Shown here piece by piece: positions 1 through 7,300 of a stretch of DNA of 12,091 nucleotides (its first letter is position 1; each line of letters begins with the position of its first letter). The position numbers and the translations under genes were made by a program. This stretch comes from Flavisolibacter sp. GTDB lineage: Bacteria; Bacteroidota; Bacteroidia; Chitinophagales; Chitinophagaceae. The DNA is taken from the NCBI GenBank assembly GCA_013695175.1, contig JACDAZ010000192.1, positions 1 to 12,091 of the forward strand, in the 5' to 3' direction. The notes under the pieces were generated by a model, which saw only the letters and a program-made list of their open reading frames with translations, ran no database searches and was not told the origin of the DNA.

Positions 1-402
1 TCGCTGCTCCATTTGATGGAATATTTTCTGAACATCAATAACTTTCTTGCTTTTCATATCAAATTCAATTTCTGCACGTAAAAATTCTTCCATTAATATG
101 GGAAGGTCAAGTCTGAAAGCATTATAAAAGGCCATGTCGCAACCATGCAGAAATTGTTTTATATCCTGTGCCGCCTGTTTAAAAGTTGGAGCATCTTTAA
201 TCATCTCATCCGTAATGCCATGAATATCTGTAACCACAGCAGGAATGGGTATTTGAGGATTGATCAATTTTCTTTTAACAGAACGGTTACCATCAGGCTG
301 ATTCTTAACCATTGCTATTTCAACAATTCTATCGGCACAAACATTAGTACCCGTCGCTTCAACATCAATAAAAACTAATGGCTTTTTTAATTGTAACATC
401 AT
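1..402 (-). CDS. DnaQ-like (DEDDh) 3'-5' exonuclease, 3' part cut off by window edge
   Basis: The 134 visible residues form the N-terminal part of a DEDD-superfamily 3'-5' exonuclease, the fold of the DNA polymerase III epsilon subunit. Exo I is seen as FIDVEATG at residues 11-18, with the metal-binding D13 and E15. Exo II is FYNAFRLDLPIL at about 92-103, with D99. The segment VIDVQKIFHQMEQR at 121-134 fits the region that follows in Bacteroidota family members. The Exo III His/Asp motif lies beyond position 1, so the DEDDh assignment rests on overall resemblance. Two ATG codons are adjacent (400-402 and 397-399); the upstream one is used here. The gene follows mpl on the same strand with a gap of 47 bp. 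Likely role: proofreading or DNA repair exonuclease, not necessarily the replicative epsilon subunit. The start is well supported and the end is outside the window. Confidence 0.88.
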   Translation of the reverse strand, partial: MMLQLKKPLVFIDVEATGTNVCADRIVEIAMVKNQPDGNRSVKRKLINPQIPIPAVVTDIHGITDEMIKDAPTFKQAAQDIKQFLHGCDMAFYNAFRLDLPILMEEFLRAEIEFDMKSKKVIDVQKIFHQMEQR

Positions 403-415
403 GATAATTATAGAG

Positions 416-444
416 TAAAGATAATTTTTTAGAGCGTTTATCAA
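416..444 (-). promoter_or_regulatory. Weak candidate promoter for the exonuclease gene
   Basis: Reading the minus strand, TTG (444-442) is followed after 18 bases by TATCTTTA (423-416), one base from the Bacteroidota -7 consensus TAnnTTTG. It would give a very short leader before the ATG at 402. The exonuclease gene may simply be co-transcribed with mpl, so this is a low-confidence call. Confidence 0.28.
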
Positions 445-449
445 TCAAC

Positions 450-1817
450 TCACATTGCCTTTAATGTAATTTTTTCTGCAAGAGCATCTACATCTATACC
501 TTCATAATTTCCAGAACTCATTAATAAAACAACTGAATTCACATAATTATTATCTTTTAACCATTCCTCCAGTTGTTTCCTTTCATCAAATACCAGCAAC
601 CCAGGATGATTAAACCCTGTTTTAACAGTTTCTTTTTGCAATTCAGGCAGCCCTTTGATCTTTAAAGCATGTTTACTGAAAAATACAGCCGCAACATCAG
701 CTTTCTGCATTACACCATCATATTCCTTTGTAAATTTTTCATTTAAACTACTATAAGTGTGCAGTTCTATAACAGCTATTAATTTTTTTGATGGGAATTG
801 ATCTTTAACTGCATCTATAGTAGCCTTTACTTTAGAAGGTGCATGAGCAAAATCTCTGTAAACAATTGTCTGTTGATTTTGTGCCAATAGTTCTAACCGT
901 TTTGAAGCACCTGTAAAGTCACTTATACTTTCCACAAATTTTTTTGCTGAAACACCAATTTGTTTACAAACATGCCAGGCAGCATTCAGGTTTAATAAAT
1001 TGTGATTTCCAAAAACTTTTAATTTTGCTTTTTCATCTTCAATTACAACTTCTGTTTTACCAGCTGTTATGGTATGTTCCGGAACTTTGTATGGATGATA
1101 AGTTATATCACTACGCTGTTTATCCTGAACCAACTTATTTAAAACTTCATCAGTTTTGTTATAAATAAGATGACCCCCCGACTCAATTTTATCTATAAAG
1201 ATCTTGAATTGCTCCAGGTAGATTTCAAAAGTTGGGAAAACATTTATATGATCCCAGGCTATACCTGTAATAATAGCGGTATGAGGATATAAAAAATGAA
1301 ATTTTGGTCTTTTTTCAATGGCGCTTGCAGGGTACTCATCGCCTTCACAGATTAATATTGGAGCATGTGTAATATTCACTGATTGATCAAAATCCTGTAG
1401 CCTGGCACCTACCAGGTAATCAAAATCATACTTTGTTTTTTTCAAAACATGCATAATCATGGCTGTAGTTGTAGTTTTACCATGACTGCCACCTATTACA
1501 ATGCGGATCTTATCCCTGCTCTCTTTAAATATGTATTCAGGAAAGGAATAAACCTGCAAGTCCAGCTCTTTAGCTTTTAACAGCTCCGGGTTATCAGGTT
1601 TAGCATGCATTCCCAGAATAACCGCTTCTAATGATTTAGTTATCTTTTCGGGGAACCAACCTTCTTCTTCGGGCAACAACTTTTCTTTTCCAAGATTTGT
1701 TCTGGCAGGTTCAAAAATTTCATCATCGCTCCCACTTATCTTGTATCCTTTTCGCTTTAAAGCTATAGCTAGCTGATGCATAACACTCCCACCAATTGAT
1801 ATAAAATGTATGTTCAT
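450..1817 (-). CDS. mpl: UDP-N-acetylmuramate:L-alanyl-gamma-D-glutamyl-meso-diaminopimelate ligase (Mpl)
   Basis: A 455-residue Mur-ligase family protein. Mpl joins the recycled murein tripeptide (L-Ala-gamma-D-Glu-meso-DAP) to UDP-MurNAc using ATP, in the cytoplasm, as part of peptidoglycan recycling. Visible motifs: N-terminal UDP-binding IHFISIGG (3-10) and GSDDEIFEP (29-37); the P-loop GSHGKTT (110-116); EGDEY (158-162); GIAWDH (185-190); FGNHNLLN (269-276); the C-terminal domain motif DFAHAPSK (322-329); and SSGNYEG (434-440). The EGDEY and KRPKF region and the total length fit E. coli Mpl (457 residues) better than MurC, which is longer and has a different N-terminal motif. The DFAHAP form replaces the DFAHHP of proteobacterial Mpl. 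The ATG at 1815-1817 is the natural start, because IHFISIGG follows immediately. An exonuclease gene lies downstream on the same strand, and the gene diverges from the small lipoprotein gene. I found no convincing promoter for mpl in the 146 bp divergent gap. Confidence 0.9.
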   Translation of the reverse strand: MNIHFISIGGSVMHQLAIALKRKGYKISGSDDEIFEPARTNLGKEKLLPEEEGWFPEKITKSLEAVILGMHAKPDNPELLKAKELDLQVYSFPEYIFKESRDKIRIVIGGSHGKTTTTAMIMHVLKKTKYDFDYLVGARLQDFDQSVNITHAPILICEGDEYPASAIEKRPKFHFLYPHTAIITGIAWDHINVFPTFEIYLEQFKIFIDKIESGGHLIYNKTDEVLNKLVQDKQRSDITYHPYKVPEHTITAGKTEVVIEDEKAKLKVFGNHNLLNLNAAWHVCKQIGVSAKKFVESISDFTGASKRLELLAQNQQTIVYRDFAHAPSKVKATIDAVKDQFPSKKLIAVIELHTYSSLNEKFTKEYDGVMQKADVAAVFFSKHALKIKGLPELQKETVKTGFNHPGLLVFDERKQLEEWLKDNNYVNSVVLLMSSGNYEGIDVDALAEKITLKAM

Positions 1818-1886
1818 CTTTGTATTGAGTTAAGATTTAGATCACTTGTCAAACCAATTTCCATTTCTTTATATTTTTGTTTCAAC

Positions 1887-1916
1887 TTTGAAAAATCATT
1901 ATTTAAGGTAATTTTG
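1887..1916 (+). promoter_or_regulatory. Bacteroidota-type promoter for the lipoprotein-ytxJ unit
   Basis: A TTTG at 1887-1890 is followed by an 18-base spacer and TAATTTTG at 1909-1916, a full match to the Bacteroidota vegetative -7 element TAnnTTTG. Spacing is close to the usual 19-21 bases. Transcription would begin near 1923, leaving a leader of about 40 nt before the lipoprotein ATG at 1964. Predicted from sequence only. Confidence 0.68.
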
Positions 1917-1963
1917 TAAAATATCCGGCAAATTAACTCGTTTATATTAACGACTTTTGAATT

Positions 1964-2095
1964 ATGAAAAACAAATTATTAAGCTTTATTCTTCTTTCAG
2001 TATCCGTACTTATCTTATCATCATGTTTTAGCTCCAGGAGCAAGCATGGATGTCCTTCAACTGTTTATTCTCAAAAGGCTAGTTTCAAAATCTAA
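1964..2095 (+). CDS. Small predicted lipoprotein, 43 aa, function unknown
   Basis: A short open frame starting at ATG 1964 encodes 43 residues. It begins MKNKLLSFILLSVSVLILSSC, a positively charged N-terminus, a hydrophobic stretch and the lipobox LSSC with the lipidation cysteine at residue 21. The mature part would be only about 23 residues (CFSSRSKHGCP, then STVYSQKASFKI), with a second cysteine at residue 30 in a GCP motif. A good promoter lies 48 bp upstream, and the stop is 16 bp before the ATG of the YtxJ-like gene, so the two are probably one transcript. The signal sequence and promoter argue for a real gene despite its size. I do not recognise a characterised family. It may be a small outer- or inner-membrane lipoprotein, or serve as a leader for the downstream gene. 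Confidence 0.68.
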   Translation: MKNKLLSFILLSVSVLILSSCFSSRSKHGCPSTVYSQKASFKI

Positions 2096-2111
2096 ATAAA
2101 TTCTGTTGTGT

Positions 2112-2453
2112 ATGCATTGGATTCATCTTACAGATGAGGAGCAGTTGAGACAGATCATCACTAATTCTCATTCAAAACCCCAGGCTATTTTCAAACATAG
2201 TACCCGTTGTTCCATCAGTTCTGTGGCCTTACAAAGGTTACAAAAGGCAGCTCAACCTGCAGATATTGATTTTTATTTTCTTGATCTTATATCAAACAGA
2301 GGACTTTCAAACAAAATCGCTGAAACTTTTGGAGTAAATCATGAATCTCCACAAGTACTACTGATAAAAGAAGGTGAGTGTATTTTTGATGAAAGTCATT
2401 TGGGAATACAAATGCAGGATATCATTGAACAGGCTAAAGCTGCTTATACTTAG
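2112..2453 (+). CDS. ytxJ: Bacillithiol system redox-active protein YtxJ-like (DUF2847)
   Basis: A 113-residue thioredoxin-fold protein. The segment AIFKHSTRCSISSVALQRL at about residues 25-43 is typical of YtxJ (DUF2847) proteins. They carry a single active-site cysteine (C33 in TRCSIS) instead of a CxxC, and are linked to bacillithiol metabolism by gene co-occurrence, probably as monothiol bacilliredoxin-like proteins. The cis-proline loop is SPQVLL with P80. A further cysteine at C90 is outside the active site. The chosen start is ATG 2112; a TTG two codons upstream (2106) is also open, but has no advantage. The gene lies 16 bp after a small lipoprotein gene and probably shares its promoter. 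No bacillithiol biosynthesis gene is visible in the window. Likely role: cytoplasmic thiol redox repair. Confidence 0.85.
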   Translation: MHWIHLTDEEQLRQIITNSHSKPQAIFKHSTRCSISSVALQRLQKAAQPADIDFYFLDLISNRGLSNKIAETFGVNHESPQVLLIKEGECIFDESHLGIQMQDIIEQAKAAYT

Positions 2454-2509
2454 TCGACCTTAACATTTTCTTTACCCCCAAACTGTACAATTAGTACTAA
2501 CTTATTCTG

Positions 2510-3325
2510 GTGAAGTTACACCTGCCAATAGCTATATTTTTATTGTTTTTTTGTTTTACTTCTTTTGCACAGAATTTAAATGGCTTTTGGAAAGGAACAC
2601 TTACCATGAGAGGGTGTTTCACTGAAAACAATATAGAACTGCAGTTAACTATCAAAGGCAAGGAAGTTACAGGGACATCTTACCATTATTTAAATATTGA
2701 TAATTACATACGAAAGGAGGTAAAAGGTACTTATGATGAAAGAACGAAAGAATTAAATATACAGGAAGGATCAGTTATCACATATAATATACCTACACAT
2801 TGCAGCATCTGTATTAAGAATTTTAAATTAAAATATGTTACTGCTAATAATGAAGAAATATTAGAAGGAGGCTGGACAGGATTTGTACTCGGAACCGAAC
2901 TGTTTTGTTCTCCAGGCACCATTACGCTTTCACGGATTAAGGAGTCGGTTTTCAAAGACATACCGGAAATAAAAGTAGATACAGGTCAAATTCGTTTGGA
3001 TTTTTATGATAATGGTGTGGTGGATGGTGACTCTATCACTGTGTTGGTAAACAAAAAAGTTATTCTCTCTCACCAGCTTCTTTCTACACAACCAATAACT
3101 ACTTATGTAACTGTAAATCTTAATCAACCCTATCATGAAATAGAAATGGTAGCTGAAAATTTAGGAACAATCCCACCAAATACAGCTCTCCTTATTATTA
3201 CTGCAGGTGATAAACGATACAGATTATTTCTTACTTCAACAGAATCAAAATCAGCCCGCATAAGATTAATCTATGATAAAGATTCAGGCAAAGCTGATTT
3301 TGTTACATCCGAAAAAAATAATTAA
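2510..3325 (+). CDS. Secreted two-domain beta-rich protein of unknown function
   Basis: A 271-residue exported protein. Residues 1-20 form a signal peptide, with probable cleavage after SFA (mature start QNLNGFWKG). The start must be near GTG 2510: an in-frame stop occupies 2498-2500, and the first ATG would begin at residue 33, after the signal peptide. The N-terminal domain (about 22-142) begins GFWKGTL and has alternating beta-strand text such as QLTIKGKEVTG, suggesting a lipocalin-like barrel. It holds four cysteines (C36, C98, C101, C133). The C-terminal domain (about 158-257) starts IRLDFYDNGVVDGDSITVLVN and includes MVAENLGTIPPNTALLIITAG, a module I have seen attached to varied Bacteroidota secreted proteins; its function is unknown to me. 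The DNGVVDGD loop (167-174) resembles an acidic metal-binding loop. The gene follows ytxJ by 56 bp and converges on the porP/sprF-like gene, overlapping it by four bases. No lipobox and no T9SS sorting domain were found, so it is probably periplasmic. Confidence 0.8.
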   Translation: MKLHLPIAIFLLFFCFTSFAQNLNGFWKGTLTMRGCFTENNIELQLTIKGKEVTGTSYHYLNIDNYIRKEVKGTYDERTKELNIQEGSVITYNIPTHCSICIKNFKLKYVTANNEEILEGGWTGFVLGTELFCSPGTITLSRIKESVFKDIPEIKVDTGQIRLDFYDNGVVDGDSITVLVNKKVILSHQLLSTQPITTYVTVNLNQPYHEIEMVAENLGTIPPNTALLIITAGDKRYRLFLTSTESKSARIRLIYDKDSGKADFVTSEKNN

Positions 3326-4338
3326 TACCTCGGGCAGCGTATGGAATTTAAAGTTGCATTAGCCCTGTCAAGTAACCCAATATAAGCAAGAGAAAGTTCA
3401 AAACCTCCTCTCCCATAACTGCTGGTTTTTAGTTTTGAAATGTTCATGTCATAGCTAAATGCAACAGTAAAAGGCCGGTAATCAAGTTTAACTGTAGGTA
3501 TAAAAGCATCATTCCATCTCAGGTAGGCACCTCCATGAATAACGTAGTCAGGTTGATCAATATAAGGGCCTATTTTTAATCCATACATAATACCGCCAAT
3601 AGTTTCCTGGAACATTCCCTGCCTTGTATGATCTGCCTCAATAGCTACATATGAATACTCTGTAACACCAAATTTAATACCACCGGAGAACACGTACTTA
3701 GGATTTATTTCCTGCCCCTGCGTTTGAAAAAAAGAACCTTTGGGTTTATTAAAATGATGATAAGCTGCGCCTAAATAAAAATTGTCATTTTCATTATCAC
3801 TGAAACTTGAATTTAAACTCATACCTACAGCACCATCAAAATAGCTGTAATTGGTTTGATTAAAATTTTCGCCATCCATGCCACCTTCATAATTATGATT
3901 GGTAGTTATTTTTGATCTGTCGAAACTGCGTTGTATGAATCCTCCCATAAATCCAACTGACAAGTACATATTGCGCACGTTACTTATAGATTTATGATAA
4001 TTTACTGCGGGCATCATGTGAGTAGTAGTTAATGCTGTAGTTCCGGCACGATCATAAAATATCTGTGCTCCTGCCGTAATAAAATCATCAGCATTACCAA
4101 TAGGCAATTTATATTCTGCACTCAGTGATGAAGTTTTATATGCATTAGCAATGCTGTTCCATTGTGTACGGTAAACAGTCTGCACACGTACGTCGCCTGT
4201 AACTATTCCTGCCAGTGCAGGATTACGATACAAAGGTGTTTCTGTAAATTGAGAAAAGTGAATATCCTGACTGATAGCAGTTAAAGCAACAGACATACTG
4301 AAAAAGATCAGTAAAATGTGCAGGTAAAGATTTTTCAT
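3322..4338 (-). CDS. PorP/SprF family type IX secretion-associated outer membrane protein
   Basis: A 338-residue protein with a signal peptide (MKNLYLHILLIFFSMSVALT, cleavage near AISQ) followed by the family hallmark QDIHFSQFTETPLYRNPALAGI and a GDVRVQTVYRTQWNSI segment. The rest is rich in alternating beta-strand text, such as YLSVGFMGGFIQRS and FYLGAAYHHFNKPKGS, consistent with an outer-membrane beta-barrel of the PorP/SprF family. Family members work with the T9SS. SprF of Flavobacterium johnsoniae is needed for secretion or surface attachment of the adhesin SprB, and SprF-like genes commonly sit beside genes for type B-CTD cargo proteins. Here the gene begins 38 bp after the stop of such a cargo gene, so it is most likely that protein's dedicated partner in one operon. 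Start ATG 4336-4338 places the signal peptide correctly. The stop overlaps that of the convergent gene. It could alternatively serve several cargo proteins. Confidence 0.9.
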   Translation of the reverse strand: MKNLYLHILLIFFSMSVALTAISQDIHFSQFTETPLYRNPALAGIVTGDVRVQTVYRTQWNSIANAYKTSSLSAEYKLPIGNADDFITAGAQIFYDRAGTTALTTTHMMPAVNYHKSISNVRNMYLSVGFMGGFIQRSFDRSKITTNHNYEGGMDGENFNQTNYSYFDGAVGMSLNSSFSDNENDNFYLGAAYHHFNKPKGSFFQTQGQEINPKYVFSGGIKFGVTEYSYVAIEADHTRQGMFQETIGGIMYGLKIGPYIDQPDYVIHGGAYLRWNDAFIPTVKLDYRPFTVAFSYDMNISKLKTSSYGRGGFELSLAYIGLLDRANATLNSIRCPRY

Positions 4339-4376
4339 AGTTGGATTTTTAAATTTTCAAACAGGATTTGGATTTA

Positions 4377-7300
4377 TTATTTCAACAAAGTGATATCGCC
4401 CTTATATAGAATTATTTCATTGTTCTCACACATTATTTCACAGGTATAGATATAAACATCTGTTGCTAATTTATGCCCTTTATAGGTTCCATCCCATCCT
4501 GCACTTGCATCATTAGCCTGGAAATTTAATCTTTCAAAAACTACTTCTCCCCAGCGGTTAAACACCCTCATGGATTTAACCATGTAAATTCCTTTTCCAC
4601 GTGGGAAGAAAATATCATTCATTCCATCATCATTAGGCGTAAATGTATTGGGTATATATACATTTCCGTTGTTACAGATTACAGACACTGTTACTTCATC
4701 AGTAGTTTTACAACCGCCAGCATTTTTAGCTTCAAGCTTATATGTAGTTGTTTGTTTCGCGCTTACATGAGGCTCTAAACAATTGTTACAGCTTAGGTAA
4801 GTTGAAGGACTCCACTGCAGGCTGTTTACATCCGCTGAAGCTGTTGCTTTTAACTGACCTGAAGAGCCAACAGCTATTGTAATATCTGCACCGGCATCAA
4901 CAGTTGGCAAAGGTGTAACATGAACATATAGATAAGCTGTATCACTAAAGCAGTTGTCATTATCCTTACCAATAACTGAATATAAAGTGCTGGTATTTGG
5001 TTTTGCTTTTGGTGTAGCACTTGTACTATTATCAAGACCTGCAGATGGGTACCAAACATATTTTTCAGCACCTGATACAGATAATTTTATAGTTGTACCA
5101 ACGCATATACTATCAGATTTACCAGCTGTGATTTTAAATGGCTGCCTTACTATTACCTGTACCGTGTCCATTTTACTGCAACCATATTCATTGATTCCTC
5201 TTACTACAAAAGTTTCAGTTTGTACAGGGTTTGCAATTGGTGAAGGACAATCTAAACAACTTAATGAAGGGGATGTATTCCAAATATATTCTTTAGCTCC
5301 TGTTGCTTTTAATTGTAGGCCTTTATCGCGACATGCAATTAGGTCAGAACCTGCTGAAGTATTAGGTAACGGGTTTATAAAAATATTTTTTTCTTCTATA
5401 TCAATACAGCCATTTTCATTTGTGGCTTTTACCGTTAATTTATAATTACCTGCAGTATTAAATTCTATCACTTCAGGTTGCCTGCTAGTTGATGTTTGCC
5501 CGTTACTGAAATTCCAGTTCCATTTTAAAAGATCTTCATTTCCTCTAACCACTTCTGCTCTATAAGCTAATCTTGCCGGTGCACAGGCTACAGAATCACC
5601 AATTAATTGTATAACAGGATTTTCAAAAATCCGGATAGGTGCATCACCTGAAACAACCTGGCTGCATCCTGTTTCAGTTGTTACTTTTAGTTGCACATTA
5701 TAGGTTCCGGGTTTATTGTAAATTTTTATGGGATGTTGTTCGTAACCGGAAGTTCCATCTCCAAATGTCCATTCCCATTTTGTTATCAGGTCATTAGCTA
5801 CAGTATGATCAGTAAATTTAATTTCGCCCTGCTCGCAAAATTCGTTTTTACTCATTTTAAATTTTGCATCTATTCCTACAACTCTTATTGTATCATTACC
5901 TATAATAGGAACCGTACATCCTGTTTCATCTTTCAAAATTAATTTAGGAATATAATCACCTGCCACAGTATACGTATGTGTTACTATAGATTCATTAGTT
6001 GCCAGTGTAGTTCCATCGCTGAAGTCCCATGTAAATGTTATACCCGGAGAAGTGGTGGCAGTAAATTTTACCGTAAGCGGGTTACAACCTGTAATAGGTT
6101 GATAACTAAAGCTTCCTTTAGGTCCTCTCACTTCAATTTTTTGTGTGTGAACATCTGAACAACCGCCAGGACCCGTTGCTGTAAGCTTTGCAAAATAGAT
6201 ACCCGGAACAGTATAATAATGAGATGGGTTTAATAATGTTGATGTATTACCATTACCAAAATCCCAATGAACCGTTGTATAATCAGCAGAAGCATTATTA
6301 AAATTTACCAGCAAAGGAGGACAGCTACTTGATGAATCCGAAACTGTAAAAGCAGCTTTTGGATAACTGATATTTATATACTTTAATTTTTGTGTAGAAT
6401 CAATACATCCAAATCTATCTTTTACAATAAGTTTAATGTCATAAAGTCCAATGCTGTTATATTGATGTACAGGATCCGATTCAACTGATTTTTTGTTATC
6501 ACCAAAACTCCATGAATACTGCAGATCATAACCTGCAGAAGTGTTGCTGAAATGAATAGGCTTTTTGGTACAGGATACGCTATCTGCAGAATAAAAGTCA
6601 GCAATTGGTTTTGCAATAATTACTGCACTTGATTTCTCTGATTTATCGCTACAGCCAAATTCATCTGTTACTGTCAACGAAACTGTGTATTCACCGGCTT
6701 TAGCATAAGAATGAGAGAAAGATGCTCCGGATGCAACATTTCCGTCACCAAAATTCCAGTTCCAGCTTTTTAAAGCATTTGTTCCATCTGAAGATGAAGT
6801 GCTTGAGAAATTCGTAATATTATTTTCCAAACAAGATCCTTCTTTATCTGAAATAAAAGATACTGTAGGCCCATGAACTGTTACTTCTATGGTTTTGAAA
6901 TCAACACAACCATACATATCTGTAATTGATAAGGTTATATTATACTTACCTGCTTTAGTGTATATATGCGAAGCTTTTTCAGCATCAGTTGATGTAGTTC
7001 CATCTCCAAAATTCCATAACCAGGATGCTACATGTGAGCTGTTTATATCACTAGCACTTAAATTAATTTCAGAATTTTTACAAATAGCAGTTTGATCAGC
7101 ACTAAAATTTGCTTTTTCATCAATAATATGAACAGTACGCATTGAACTATGTGTACAAGTTCCGTTGGTTACGGTAAGAATGACATCATAAATACCCGGA
7201 GCTTTATAAGTATATAAGGGTTCATATTCTGTTGATGTATTACCATCACCAAATTCCCAGATCAGGCTTTCTGCCCCTTTGGAATAATTATTAAATTTTC

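Noticed and set aside
145..378. 77-codon plus-strand open frame at the left edge
   Set aside because: It is antisense to the exonuclease gene, which keeps Exo I and Exo II motifs across the same bases.
2106..2111. TTG start for the YtxJ-like protein
   Set aside because: It adds only two residues, and ATG at 2112 gives the usual N-terminus of the family.
4954..5445. 163-codon plus-strand open frame
   Set aside because: It lies antisense to the PKD-protein gene, whose domain motifs are continuous here. It has no recognisable domain or start signal and is a by-product of the coding composition.
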